Assembly (NCBI RefSeq): GCF_002797915.1
Contig: NZ_PGTY01000001.1
Coordinates: 248,001 to 312,000, forward strand
DNA length: 64,000 bases
Origin: Yoonia maricola
Lineage (GTDB): Bacteria; Pseudomonadota; Alphaproteobacteria; Rhodobacterales; Rhodobacteraceae
Direction: 5' to 3'
This document shows positions 24,434-33,866 of the stretch, piece after piece. Each line of letters opens with the position of its first letter. The stretch's first letter is position 1. The notes beneath the pieces were generated by a model. That model made no database searches. It was not told the DNA's origin and saw only the letters and a program-made list of their open reading frames with translations. Both the position numbers and the translations under genes were made by a program.

Positions 24434-25920
24434 GAGATATATCCTTGTTTCGATAAAGCGGCACCGATGGAAAGGCGGCACAGTTCTGCGTGCAGGTTAT
24501 CGGCGCGCTGTAGTTGTGTAGATGTCACCCCGGTCAAATCCGGCACCGGACCAGGCGCACGAAATGTCGCGCCCATCGCGGTGAGTGCTGCCTGGTGGTC
24601 AAGCTGCATGGCCTTGGCCAGTTGCGGCAGAAAGCGTGCTGGTTCAGCGCATAATGCATCATGATCGACAATGACAACAGACGGACCAGCGGTGGCGAGG
24701 ATATGTTCATAAGCGGCAATCCAGTAATCCAGCCAAAATGCCGGGCTGTTTGCCATGTCCGGATCATGCGGGGTGCCATCAAATGCGATGGGGCGCAGCG
24801 CTTCGCCAAACTCAAGATGGCCAATACCTTCCATATAGCGTCGGGCAAATGGTTCTCTTGCATGAAGATCACTGAAACGTTGATGCTGGCGCATTAGCGA
24901 TTGTACCTGCGCGCGTGGATTGCGGACGGGCACGATCACACATGCATCGGGAAACATCCGCTGGATCAGCCCAAGTCGGGCGATATTGGCGTTGTTCTTG
25001 GACAAATAGCGTGCGGCACCCGATTTGGTCGCCACAATCTTGGCCATGTGGGTGCGAAAGAATGTTTCAAACTCAGGTTTTTCGGCGTCGGCTGTCCAAG
25101 GCGTGATCCGGTCCTTGCCATAGTGTTCGGGCCAAAATGCCATCCACAGCATTTCTTCAAAGGCTTCGGGGCTGTCAAACCCGACCTCAATGCCATCACC
25201 ATGCGCGCGCTCTGCCTTTTCGCCGGGTTTGCGGAACGCACCGGAAAAACCGCCCCAGAGCAGCGGCGATAGGGTGAAGGGCATATGTCTGTAAGTGGCC
25301 GAGGCGAACTGCGGCAAGCTTGCAAGCACCTCCAGCATAATCGTGGTTCCGGCGCGGGGCAGTGACGTGACGAAGATCGGTCGCTTAGCCTGTTCAATGT
25401 CTATGCGACGCTTGAAAATTCTACTTTCAAGCTTTCCAAGCGTCCGTTGACGGCGTGGCGAAGCGAAGGCGAAATCATGCAATGCGATATCAAGCTTGTT
25501 ATAGGGCACGTCATCGCGTTCAACGACCTCGGACGCTGGTGTGCGTTTCATACGATCAAGCCCGACCCAAACCGCAATCGCAACAATGCAAGAGCCCAGA
25601 ATAAAGGGCCAGCCCAAGGCAACCTCAATAGCGCGTTCAAGCGAATAGAGACCCAATAGCGACCCACCCCAGACCAGCACTCCGGAGGCTGCCAAAGCCA
25701 TCACACCAATGGACGCAATCCAGAAGAAGCGGCCAAGTAGTTTGATAGAGGCACGACGCATGTGCTTTTCTTTGTCTGCGTCGGTGATGTCCGTATTGGC
25801 CATCATACCGATGGCACCCTGCGTGGTCTCAATAACATCACTCGCGACTTGGGCGGCGTTGAAAACGCGCAGCACCAATATGAATGCAAACAGGCCCAGT
25901 AGCAGGGCCGCAACGCTCAT
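24430..25920 (-). CDS. membrane-anchored sulfotransferase
   Basis: A 496-residue protein. Residues 1-120 hold three hydrophobic helices (VAALLLGLFAFILVLRVF; FFWIASIGVMALAASGVLVW; LGWPFILGSCIVAIAVWVGL). The rest is a cytoplasmic sulfotransferase domain with the PAPS loop IFVTSLPRAGTTIMLEVLA near residue 185, the 3'-phosphate site CVIVPVRNPRAQVQSLMRQH, and a late VIVDHDALCAEPARFL. The membrane anchor suggests a lipid-linked or envelope acceptor. It starts in overlap with the small membrane gene and ends in a GTGA overlap with the ASST-like gene, so the three form one coupled cassette. Confidence 0.8.
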   Translation of the reverse strand: MSVAALLLGLFAFILVLRVFNAAQVASDVIETTQGAIGMMANTDITDADKEKHMRRASIKLLGRFFWIASIGVMALAASGVLVWGGSLLGLYSLERAIEVALGWPFILGSCIVAIAVWVGLDRMKRTPASEVVERDDVPYNKLDIALHDFAFASPRRQRTLGKLESRIFKRRIDIEQAKRPIFVTSLPRAGTTIMLEVLASLPQFASATYRHMPFTLSPLLWGGFSGAFRKPGEKAERAHGDGIEVGFDSPEAFEEMLWMAFWPEHYGKDRITPWTADAEKPEFETFFRTHMAKIVATKSGAARYLSKNNANIARLGLIQRMFPDACVIVPVRNPRAQVQSLMRQHQRFSDLHAREPFARRYMEGIGHLEFGEALRPIAFDGTPHDPDMANSPAFWLDYWIAAYEHILATAGPSVVIVDHDALCAEPARFLPQLAKAMQLDHQAALTAMGATFRAPGPVPDLTGVTSTQLQRADNLHAELCRLSIGAALSKQGYIS

Positions 25921-26156
25921 TTGGGCTGCTCAGAATTGTCGGGGATATCGGCTGGTGCCTTGCTGCGCATCATGCGCTTGATCGGATACCAGACAAATCC
26001 GACAACGGCCAAAACCAGTGCCGCGAGAAGGGCAATCATTGTCCCAATGGCGGTCAGGCCAGCGCCGGGACCGACGTAGGCTTGTGCGGCCATCGGTAGA
26101 ATACCTGCCCAGATGCAAAGTGCCATACCGGTGGCATGTGTTAGTGATAGTCTCAT
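25917..26156 (-). CDS. small membrane protein of the sulfotransferase cassette
   Basis: About 79 residues from the ATG at 26156 (MRLSLTHATGMALCIWAGIL). A signal-peptide-like helix ending AAQA is followed by YVGPGAGLTAIGTMIALLAA, a glycine-rich stretch running into a second helix, and a basic end (YPIKRMMRSK). I know this short YVGPGAG form only as an unnamed small protein that often lies next to sulfotransferase or nucleotide-pyrophosphatase genes in bacteria. The ATG has GGAGCAGGACATG context. Its last codons overlap the sulfotransferase start by four bases. Function unknown; an anchor or partner for the next protein is a guess. Confidence 0.6.
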   Translation of the reverse strand: MRLSLTHATGMALCIWAGILPMAAQAYVGPGAGLTAIGTMIALLAALVLAVVGFVWYPIKRMMRSKAPADIPDNSEQPK

Positions 26157-26669
26157 GTCCTGCTCCTTACGTTTGATGAGCGGGGGGACTTCGATCATGG
26201 GAAAAAGCAATTGCGAGACACCCCCTCTGGCCTTTCAAATTTATGAATTTCGTGGCATGGGGCCAAGCGACCCAGCAGAAAGCGGCGAAAGCCTGCCAGC
26301 AGCAAAACCCGCCAAACCGGGGTTGCCTGTTCCGATTTCTGTCGTGGTGTTCCATCGGCCAAAAAAGGCTTAGTGTGCGTTTCCGAAAACCAAAGTCATC
26401 GGAATGTATCGCACCCAGTGGTGCCCTCCGCGCGGCAACGCTTTGAAATGCAATAAACTAAGGGTGTTAGGCGTCTTGTGTCACGATGCTGACCACCGCG
26501 GATCTTGGTGCGCGCAAGAGCGACAGATCGCCAGCGGTCGGGATAAGACCGCGCCTATCATCAAGATCGAAATGATGCGCAAAACACTGCCGACTGACCG
26601 TCCAATTGGCGCGCATCACTGGTTTGGCAGGATGCGCGCGTGGTTATTGCGACGGATTCAGTGGTAGAG
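26157..26669. other. 513-base gap upstream of the sulfotransferase cassette
   Basis: Short open frames on the plus strand lack ribosome sites and look like chance. The sequence should carry the promoter of the minus-strand small membrane protein-sulfotransferase-ASST cassette and the end of the DUF4185 gene transcript. I see no strong hairpin with a T-run and no repeat. Confidence 0.4.
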
Positions 26670-27812
26670 CTACTCTGTCGCGCGCACCGATATAGCAGGC
26701 GTTTCCGGCTCAATCCGGGCCTTCATAAGGAACACGTTGTAAAGAGGTTTCCACCGCGACATCGTAAAGTAGACTTCACTATCAATGTCGGTCCCCGGTA
26801 CAATGTAGGGCGCATAGAGGCCGGGATAGTCGCGACTGTCGGCAACGATCTGCATGTCGCTCCAGGGGCCGGTCGGGGCAGGGGACTGACGCAGAACAAT
26901 TGCCCGCAGATTTGGCTCATAATACATCATCAACCAGCGCTGATGCGCAGCACTCCATGCCACGGACAATTCACCAATTGAGGGGGGCACAATATCGGCG
27001 GCAGCGCGTATGTTCGACACCCATCGCGTGCCGTTCCAGTACTCATAAGAGGCCGGATTCAACATCGCATCTGGCGCAACCCGGCCCAGCTTTGCCGCCC
27101 CAAAACGCCCCTGCGGAATACCGAAGACATAGATCATATCCCCGTCCGCGACATATGCGACCTGTTCAAATCCGGTGCCTGCGGGCCAGATGGCTGTCTT
27201 TGATCGGGTCCAGGTCTGTCCGTTGTCATCGGACGAAGCGAGCCCCGATCGCCGGACATACCAGCGATCATCCTCACCCCACATCCGCACGGACATATAG
27301 TGCATGACCATTTGTCCTGCCGCAGAAATGGCGTTTGTGGGGATCACTGTCCATTCAAAGCCGGGCACACGGGACGCCGCCACCAACTCTGCCGCTGTAC
27401 CATCGGCCGCTTCGGTCATCGCGGCAAAGGAAAACCCATTGCGTGGATCAGGGTCGGCAATCCGCGCCAGTACATTGCTACGCCAATCGCCGCCATCTGG
27501 CCCATATGTATCGCCAAACATCATGTAAAGGTCGTCATTGTGAACAAACATGTGGCCCAGATCGGTGCCATGCACATTCCATCTGTCAGCGGTTGCATTC
27601 ATCGATGCCGCACCGGTTAACTGGGCGACAACCTCGGCAGGGCTGACCCGCAAATCGGATGTGGCTGGGCTACTTTCATCCATAGGTGGCAACACCATCA
27701 TGCTACTGATCGCAATCTGGCCAGCATCGCGGCTGGAAATCGCGTTCATCTCATTGTCGCATGTGGCGAGTGACATCAACAGTGTCAAAGATATTGCAAA
27801 TTTCTTGAACAT
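26670..27812 (-). CDS. DUF4185-type exported beta-propeller protein
   Basis: About 380 residues from the ATG at 27812 (MFKKFAISLTLLMSLATCDN). The N-terminus is a signal peptide with a possible lipoprotein cysteine, though the residue before it is Thr, not the usual Gly/Ala/Ser. The body matches the DUF4185 pattern: DLGHMFVHNDDLYMMFGDTY near the start, GQTWTRSKTAIWPAGTGFEQ, YVADGDMIYVFGIPQGRFGA, and YEPNLRAIVLRQSPAPTGPW, all five-bladed-propeller repeats as in sugar-active enzymes. Some members are predicted glycan hydrolases, and in mycobacteria DUF4185 enzymes cleave arabinan. A D-arabinose type pathway lies 4 kb away, which makes this worth noting, but activity is not shown. Confidence 0.72.
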   Translation of the reverse strand: MFKKFAISLTLLMSLATCDNEMNAISSRDAGQIAISSMMVLPPMDESSPATSDLRVSPAEVVAQLTGAASMNATADRWNVHGTDLGHMFVHNDDLYMMFGDTYGPDGGDWRSNVLARIADPDPRNGFSFAAMTEAADGTAAELVAASRVPGFEWTVIPTNAISAAGQMVMHYMSVRMWGEDDRWYVRRSGLASSDDNGQTWTRSKTAIWPAGTGFEQVAYVADGDMIYVFGIPQGRFGAAKLGRVAPDAMLNPASYEYWNGTRWVSNIRAAADIVPPSIGELSVAWSAAHQRWLMMYYEPNLRAIVLRQSPAPTGPWSDMQIVADSRDYPGLYAPYIVPGTDIDSEVYFTMSRWKPLYNVFLMKARIEPETPAISVRATE

Positions 27813-27990
27813 CGGGGGACTGCCCTCCCATAACGGGGTTCCAACGGGTGCGCGGATCCGTGGTTTTATGCGCAAACCACGGCGCCGACATGAGCAGTAA
27901 TTGACCGATATTCGGGCAACAATAAGGCGATTTACCGCCTATTTGTGATAGTTTTGGAATTTTTAGTGGATCAGCCGATGGCCTGCCGAA

Positions 27991-29610
27991 TCAGTCGCTT
28001 TCACCAGGCGCACTGGGCGGCGTCGAAGCAACACGGTCTTCACACAAAAAGGCGTAGGCGGGCCAAGGAGTTCCGGCCAATTGTTCAACTGGCATGGTTC
28101 GGCAAATCAGCTCAGGATGCCGATGTTCGATCCATTGCAGGAACTGTTCCCCATCGGTGGGTACGACAAGGCCGCCCACCGGGTCGCGCTTTGCAATTTC
28201 GTCCTGTGTACGCCATGTCACGCGGTAACTGGCCGGTTTTGGGACCTCATCCAGCAGTTCATGATAGAGTGTAGCCATACGCACATCATAGGTCATTGAG
28301 ACGACGGGATCGGGTACGGGCGATTGCGGGACGATCACTTCAAGCGTTTCGACGAGACCCTCGAAAAGCGGGGTACGGGCAGAAAGATAGCCTGCCATCT
28401 CGACCGTGCGCACCACGCCGAACATGATAAGGATCACGCCAGCCCAAAGACGCACACGCGGCCAGCGTGCGACCCACCAGCCAATCGCAGCAATGGATCC
28501 GACCAGCATCGGTCCAAGAACCGGCAGATGAAATGCGCGGATGTCATAGGCGCCGTACCAAAGGGTAAAGGGCATAAAGGCCAACCCAATCCCCAGTATC
28601 AATGCCAGCCCTCGCCACGCCGTATCGCGCTGCCGCCATCCCAACGCAAAAACAGCCAAGCCAGCGACAATCATCGGTGCCGAAAGACGAGGATGCGCAA
28701 ACTCCAGGGTATTCAACAGGATTTCTGCGGTCTGGGTCGAGGCCAGACCAGCACCGTAAAGATCGCCGAAGTAGGTCCCTGCGATATACTGTATCAGCTC
28801 CGTCGTTGTCGGCGGCAGCGGCATATATTCGGAATAGGCCGTGGTTGGTGCATGGGTCACCCAGGCCAGATAAAGATACTGACTGGCACCCGCCATAACG
28901 AGCAGCAGAACGCTGATGATGATTTTTGGGCGTAACAGGATGCGGTAATGTGCGGCCGTGATCCAAAAAAACACTGGCACAAGCATAATCATCATAAGGT
29001 GATTACCAAACGACAGCGCATAGACCCCGCAAGCGGCGATGAAATACCCCGGCCATTTCGTTTCAATGAACCGCAGCAACAAAAAGCCCGTTGAAAGTAT
29101 GAAGGCCAAGGCAAGCGGATAGACCTCTGCCTCGGTCGATTGCACGGCCATCAGCCCCGCACTGCCCAAAAGCAACGCAGCCGCCAAACCAAAGATCACG
29201 GTTTGCGTCAGCCTGCGGACGATCAGGAACGCCATTGTATTGGCGATTGCGCCCGGCACAGAGGCCATCAGGAAGGTCATGATCCACCACGGCTCTAACG
29301 GTAGCGCCAACCAGCGCACAAACGTCCCTAACATCAGGATCAGCGGGTAACCCGGCCCATGCACCAGAATTGACGTATGGCCCAGGGTCTGAAACTTGGC
29401 TGAATCTCCCGCATTCAGCATCCCGCCCAGCCCCGGAAAAAGACAGTAGCCGTAAAGCACCAACCAGAAAAACAGAACACCCGTTGCCATCAGTCGGTTG
29501 GGCCAGACTGCATGACCGGCTGCGGCGCCCGGCACATGTGATGAGCCGCCCTGTGCGGTCCCCAGTTGTGTCAAAACTGCGCGTGAGGCGCCATTATCGA
29601 TCGTCAGCAT
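27991..29610 (-). CDS. DUF2723-type membrane glycosyltransferase
   Basis: About 539 residues from the ATG at 29610, which overlaps the end of the AsmA-like gene by 17 bases; a much longer frame to 29763 would overlap far more. Around ten hydrophobic helices. The first periplasmic loop holds MLNAGDSAKFQTLGHTSIL and then LVHGPGYPLILMLGTFVRWL, the Asp and His-x-Pro-Gly pattern of the DUF2723 (TMEM260-like) GT-C family. A soluble C-terminal tail of ~100 residues follows. Members use lipid-linked sugars to glycosylate proteins or glycans. Substrate unknown. The last codons are Pro/Ser-rich. Confidence 0.72.
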   Translation of the reverse strand: MLTIDNGASRAVLTQLGTAQGGSSHVPGAAAGHAVWPNRLMATGVLFFWLVLYGYCLFPGLGGMLNAGDSAKFQTLGHTSILVHGPGYPLILMLGTFVRWLALPLEPWWIMTFLMASVPGAIANTMAFLIVRRLTQTVIFGLAAALLLGSAGLMAVQSTEAEVYPLALAFILSTGFLLLRFIETKWPGYFIAACGVYALSFGNHLMMIMLVPVFFWITAAHYRILLRPKIIISVLLLVMAGASQYLYLAWVTHAPTTAYSEYMPLPPTTTELIQYIAGTYFGDLYGAGLASTQTAEILLNTLEFAHPRLSAPMIVAGLAVFALGWRQRDTAWRGLALILGIGLAFMPFTLWYGAYDIRAFHLPVLGPMLVGSIAAIGWWVARWPRVRLWAGVILIMFGVVRTVEMAGYLSARTPLFEGLVETLEVIVPQSPVPDPVVSMTYDVRMATLYHELLDEVPKPASYRVTWRTQDEIAKRDPVGGLVVPTDGEQFLQWIEHRHPELICRTMPVEQLAGTPWPAYAFLCEDRVASTPPSAPGESD

Positions 29611-31450
29611 ACGCATCAATCCGTTCGGCAGTGACCACCGGGACGCCCGGCGCGACCACAGGTGCAAAGAGCGTGCCGCCGACGCCAAATGGCAAATCGA
29701 CAATCGCATCGCTGGGGCTCGCAACTGTTTCGGGTGCTGACAGCAGTACCGCATTTCCCCCAATGTTCATTGTGCCTTCTGACATCAGAACCTCGCCCAA
29801 CATATTGATACCGAAATGTTCACCAGTGATCTCCACCTCAGACAGGCTGGCCACACCCGATGCGAAATCGATGCGTGCGTCCAGCTGATCAAACTGCGTT
29901 CGCCCCGCCGCGGGGATCAGCGGTCCGTACTCTTGTGTCATAAACTTGCGACCCGCGTGCAGCGTCTCCAGCGTTGTGACCAGATCGGTGCCGACCAAAC
30001 TGCCATCTGTCAGCTGCGCTGTGACCGATCCCTTCAAACTGTTGAGTAATTGGCCAAGTGTTTCGCCATCAGCGCCCACGTTGAAAAGACCGTTCATCGT
30101 GCCTTCGGGCAATTGTGCCGTGCCGATCAGTGGTGGTGGCCCCATCGCTGCCAGAAACTGCGTGACCTCGCCAGCCGACATATTTTCGACCCCTCCGGTG
30201 GCCATTAATCTGACCCCGTCGCTGGGCACCTGTTCAAGCGCGACTTGTGCTTCTATCTGGCCAATTCCTTCTGCGGCTCCAGAAAGATCAAGCGACATGG
30301 CCCTATCGCCAACTGCGACTGATAATGCGGCTGTATCAACTGTTAGCCCGCCAACCGCCAAATCCTCACCTGCTAATGCGATGTCCAAATCAAGGTCATC
30401 AAGCCATGCCATCTTCACCGGTATATCGGTCCAGCGGCGATCATCCATTTGTGTTGCATGCGCGACGAAAGCATTCACCGTGACAGGCAGAGACAGCAGC
30501 TTTGCAATCACGGTTTGGTCTTCAGTTTCAGCGCGCAGATGGCCATCAATGTCCACGCCACCCACCGAAAAGGTCGCGTCGGAAATAGCGACCGTGTGTG
30601 GGGTCACGGAGAACGTGCCTTCAATAGTCACCGCGCCGAAACCCCCGCGGGATAGGCCCAATCTGCCGGCTGCCTGCCAAAGCTTATCGGCGATCTCGTA
30701 AGGAGGTGCCGGATTGGGTGTTATGTCCTCGCCCGGTTCGCTCTGATGGCGCGGACCGACGCGGACGTTCATCCTGGCTTGCGTTCCCAGGTCTGAAACC
30801 AACGCGCGTAAATTATCCAGTTGCAGATCAAAACGCAGGTGCTGTGGCCCAATGAAGGCGTCACCACGCATCACAACGGCCTCTGTCAGCGCATCCGCGC
30901 CCAAACGCATATTGAGGCCAGAGATGTTTTGGTCTCCTACCGCATCTGTGAGGCGCAACGCGCCGTCGACAAATATCACCTCGCCAAGCTGTGGCATCTG
31001 GTCTTTTGAGGTTTCGCCCTCAACCTGCTGCTGTGCGGGTGCTGCAAAAGGCCGCCCGGACATGCGCAGGTCAATTTCGGGGCGCAACAACACAAGCTCC
31101 GCAATTTCGACCCGTCCCATCAGCAGTGGAACTATCTTGAGCGGTGCGATGATAGTGTCGGTGGTAAGGACAGGCGCAGCATCAACATTAGTGCGCGATA
31201 CAAACGCCGGATTGGATACAACCACGCGAAAGCCCGGTTCGACGGTGATGTCGGCATCATCGCGCAATGTGAATGCGCCACCGCTCCAGCGCTCTATCTG
31301 TTTGTTGATTTGTGCCTGCACCAGCCTGTCTGGAACCAAAGCGGGTACGACAAAATATGCGCCAGCGCTGATGGCACAGACGGCAATGATCCAGACAATC
31401 CACCGCCTTGATCCTGATACCAAGCCGTTTACTCCCATGCGCGACTGCAT
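29594..31450 (-). CDS. AsmA-family envelope protein
   Basis: A 618-residue protein. One N-terminal membrane helix (WIVWIIAVCAISAGAYFVVP) is followed by a long periplasmic beta-rich region. The N-terminal AsmA domain is visible as VEPGFRVVVSNPAFVSRTNV and KIVPLLMGRVEIAELVLLRP, with a typical LRLTDAVGDQNISGLNMRL. The C-terminal AsmA_2 part has NGLFNVGADGETLGQLLNSL, KGSVTAQLTDGSLVGTDLV and FDQLDARIDFASGVASLSEV. AsmA proteins are thought to move phospholipids across the periplasm. The ATG has AAGGAAAC before it. The next gene overlaps its 3' end. Confidence 0.85.
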   Translation of the reverse strand: MQSRMGVNGLVSGSRRWIVWIIAVCAISAGAYFVVPALVPDRLVQAQINKQIERWSGGAFTLRDDADITVEPGFRVVVSNPAFVSRTNVDAAPVLTTDTIIAPLKIVPLLMGRVEIAELVLLRPEIDLRMSGRPFAAPAQQQVEGETSKDQMPQLGEVIFVDGALRLTDAVGDQNISGLNMRLGADALTEAVVMRGDAFIGPQHLRFDLQLDNLRALVSDLGTQARMNVRVGPRHQSEPGEDITPNPAPPYEIADKLWQAAGRLGLSRGGFGAVTIEGTFSVTPHTVAISDATFSVGGVDIDGHLRAETEDQTVIAKLLSLPVTVNAFVAHATQMDDRRWTDIPVKMAWLDDLDLDIALAGEDLAVGGLTVDTAALSVAVGDRAMSLDLSGAAEGIGQIEAQVALEQVPSDGVRLMATGGVENMSAGEVTQFLAAMGPPPLIGTAQLPEGTMNGLFNVGADGETLGQLLNSLKGSVTAQLTDGSLVGTDLVTTLETLHAGRKFMTQEYGPLIPAAGRTQFDQLDARIDFASGVASLSEVEITGEHFGINMLGEVLMSEGTMNIGGNAVLLSAPETVASPSDAIVDLPFGVGGTLFAPVVAPGVPVVTAERIDAYADDR

Positions 31451-31475
31451 TTTGTTTCCTTATCTTTCATGATGC

Positions 31476-31500
31476 ACGGCGGCGGATGTGGTGCCGCCGT
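31476..31500. other. 8-bp inverted repeat (hairpin) in the leader of the AsmA-like gene
   Basis: ACGGCGGC at 31476-31483 pairs with GCCGCCGT at 31493-31500 around a nine-base loop. It sits 26 bases before the start codon of the AsmA-like gene. There is no T-run, so it is more likely a leader structure or an operator than a terminator. Confidence 0.3.
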
Positions 31501-32010
31501 AGCTGACCGGAACAGACCGTTAAAATCGCCCTATAGTAATGGGCCTGCTTGCAATCCTTTATTGAACGTAAGGGGGCAATCACCCCGCAACACCCATGCG
31601 ACCCCGATTTGACGCCAACATCCACAAATGGTGCACCAGACCCCGAAAATTTACCATTTTCCGCCGGTGGATCGCCGAATTTGGCGTTTTTCTGCCAGAG
31701 CGGATGCTGCACGAGAAACACCCTCGTAACCCATCGATTGTGTCGCCAATTTGGGTTGAGCGTCACGACTGATGGTCTGAATGCTGTCGCAAAAGGGTGT
31801 CTGAAACATACGCGATGCGCCCTTCAAAAGACCGGCTTGCAGTGCTGGTAAAACCGCTAACCAAGAAAGGAACATGATATCACTTTCAAAGCAAATATCA
31901 GTTCCGTACCGGGGGCATCTGCTGGTGTCATGGGGGCAGGTCTCGGTGCAGGCAGATTGCAAGGCAAGTCTGTCTCTCACATAGATTATGTCACCGCGGA
32001 TGATCTGGAT
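31501..32010. other. 510-base divergent gap between the AsmA-like gene and the HAD-UbiA gene
   Basis: Short frames on both strands look random. The region must carry promoters for the two outward genes. From 31930 the plus-strand frame of the HAD-UbiA gene is already open, so the end of this stretch could be coding if translation starts there. Confidence 0.35.
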
Positions 32011-33432
32011 ATGGATATCAGCGTCCCGCTGGTCGTTGATCTGGACGGGACACTTATAAGGTCCGACCTTTTGATCGAGACCGCATTTCGCCGGGTAGGA
32101 GGTGATCCCGCTGCAGTCTTTGGTATGATGCGCGCGCTCAAAGCTGGCAAAGCCGCTTTGAAGCATTTTCTTTGCAGTAACGCAGATTGTGTACCTGCGA
32201 CCTTGCCATATGACGAAACCGTTCTTGGCATCGTGCGCAAGGCCCGCGATGCGGGGCGTCCGGTTTATCTGGCGTCCGCGTCACATGAAAGTTTTGTCAG
32301 CGCGATTGCCGAACATTTGGGCGTGTTTGACGGGTTTTTCGCAACAACGGCTGGGGTCAATCTATCAGGGCAGAAGAAGGCCCAGTGCCTGATCGACAAC
32401 TTTGGCCTGGGTGAGTTCGATTATATCGGTAATGATGCTGCCGATTTACCCGTTTGGAAGGTGGCGCGCCAGCCCATTGCGATCCGCACGTCACGGTCTG
32501 TGACAGCCAAACTGCGTGATATCGCCCCTGGCGCGTTGTTTCTGGATCATGAGCGCACATCGTCGAAAAGCTGGCGCAAGCAATTGCGTGTGCATCAATA
32601 CGCGAAGAATGCATTGGTGTTCTTGCCGATGCTTGCGGCGCATATGTTTGATTTTGTCAGCCTGCTTACGGCCACGCTCGCGGCGGTGTCGTTCTGCTTC
32701 GCAGCTTCTGCCTGTTACATACTGAATGATCTGGTGGATCTGGTTGATGACCGGGCGCACCGCAGCAAGAAAAACCGCCCACTTGCAAAGGGTGATATCC
32801 CGTTGATCCATGCGGTTATCGCAGTGCCGATATTGCTGGCATTGGCGACGATTGTATCGCTCTCCATCTCATGGGCGTTTGCCGGGGTGCTTGCGATCTA
32901 CTTCATATTGACGACCTTTTACACGTTGCATCTTAAGCGCATCCTGCTTGTCGATGTGCTGACCTTGTCTGGCCTCTACACTATTCGCATGATTGGTGGT
33001 GCGGTCGCGCTTGGGATTGGTTTGTCGTCATGGTTGGTTGTGTTTTCCTTGTCGATCTTTGTCTCGTTGGCACTGATGAAACGTTTTGTGGAATTGGCAG
33101 CACGCGTCGATTCCAGACTGCCTTCCCCAGCAAATCGCGATTATGAGAACGCCGATTTGACGATGTTGGCGGCATTGTCAGCAGCGGCTGGTTTCAACGC
33201 TGTCACGGTATTGGCGCTCTACGTATCTGGGTATGCTGTCAGCTCTCTTTACACATCTCCTGACTTGTTGCTTCTGGCTTGCCCGATCCTGACATATTGG
33301 ATTGGTCGCGCGCTCATCCTTGCCCAACGCCGCCAGATGCAGGACGACCCGGTGGTCTTTGCAATCAAAGATCCCATGAGCCGGTTAAGTGGTCTTGCCA
33401 TGCTGGCCGTCTTTGTGGCCGCTTCATGGTAG
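32011..33432 (+). CDS. HAD phosphatase-UbiA prenyltransferase fusion (DPPR synthase-like)
   Basis: 473 residues from the ATG at 32011 (MDISVPLVVDLDGTLIRSDL); the frame is open to an ATG at 31930, which lacks a ribosome site. Residues 1-200 are a HAD domain with motif I VVDLDGTL (Asp10) and motif IV YIGNDAADLPVW. Residues ~205-473 are a UbiA membrane domain with about eight helices and the signature NDLVDLVDDRAHRSKKNRPL. That motif is close to DPPR synthase (Rv3806c) of Mycobacterium, which puts phosphoribose on polyprenyl phosphate; the HAD part could remove the 5-phosphate afterwards. The two epimerase-type genes downstream support this reading. Confidence 0.82.
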   Translation: MDISVPLVVDLDGTLIRSDLLIETAFRRVGGDPAAVFGMMRALKAGKAALKHFLCSNADCVPATLPYDETVLGIVRKARDAGRPVYLASASHESFVSAIAEHLGVFDGFFATTAGVNLSGQKKAQCLIDNFGLGEFDYIGNDAADLPVWKVARQPIAIRTSRSVTAKLRDIAPGALFLDHERTSSKSWRKQLRVHQYAKNALVFLPMLAAHMFDFVSLLTATLAAVSFCFAASACYILNDLVDLVDDRAHRSKKNRPLAKGDIPLIHAVIAVPILLALATIVSLSISWAFAGVLAIYFILTTFYTLHLKRILLVDVLTLSGLYTIRMIGGAVALGIGLSSWLVVFSLSIFVSLALMKRFVELAARVDSRLPSPANRDYENADLTMLAALSAAAGFNAVTVLALYVSGYAVSSLYTSPDLLLLACPILTYWIGRALILAQRRQMQDDPVVFAIKDPMSRLSGLAMLAVFVAASW

Positions 33433-33866
33433 CGGTGCCGCGATCCATGAAGGCGGGTATCTCTGACGGCCATCCTTTTGTGCGCTATGCAATCTCGGCA
33501 GTCGTGTCGGTTGTGGCCAACTTGGTGGCGCAGCAGTTCACCGTTGTAGGGATGCCCGCCGCACCATTGATGGCCTCGATCATTGTGGGGACCATCGTGG
33601 GCTTCATTGTCAAATACGTGATCGACAAGACCTGGACCTTCCGCGAGGCCTATACCACCCACAAGGGAGAAGCGCGCCGCATTACGCTGTCAGGCCTTTT
33701 CAGCGTGCTGACGACACTCATATTCTGGGCTTTCGAACTGGGCTTTTATGCGGTCTGGCAAACCGATTTCGCAAAATATACTGGCGCGGTTGTAGGATTA
33801 AGCATCGGCTATATCATAAAATTCTGGCTGGATCGGCGCCACGTCTTTCGAGAGGCGACGGTGTGA
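33426..33866 (+). CDS. GtrA-like membrane protein
   Basis: A 146-residue protein with four membrane helices; starts at ATG 33426, overlapping the HAD-UbiA stop by seven bases. GtrA pattern: FVRYAISAVVSVVANLVAQQ, VGTIVGFIVKYVIDKTWTF, and the last FLDRR-type YIIKFWLDRRHVF. GtrA proteins help to move or retain lipid-linked sugars at the membrane; Rv3789, the mycobacterial relative, lies next to dprE1 and dprE2, exactly the arrangement seen here. Ends in a GTGA overlap with the DprE1-like gene. Confidence 0.85.
   Translation: MVAVPRSMKAGISDGHPFVRYAISAVVSVVANLVAQQFTVVGMPAAPLMASIIVGTIVGFIVKYVIDKTWTFREAYTTHKGEARRITLSGLFSVLTTLIFWAFELGFYAVWQTDFAKYTGAVVGLSIGYIIKFWLDRRHVFREATV

Noticed and set aside
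31651-32166. 171-codon minus-strand frame running from the gap into the HAD-UbiA gene
   Set aside because: Half of it is antisense to the HAD domain; no family match.
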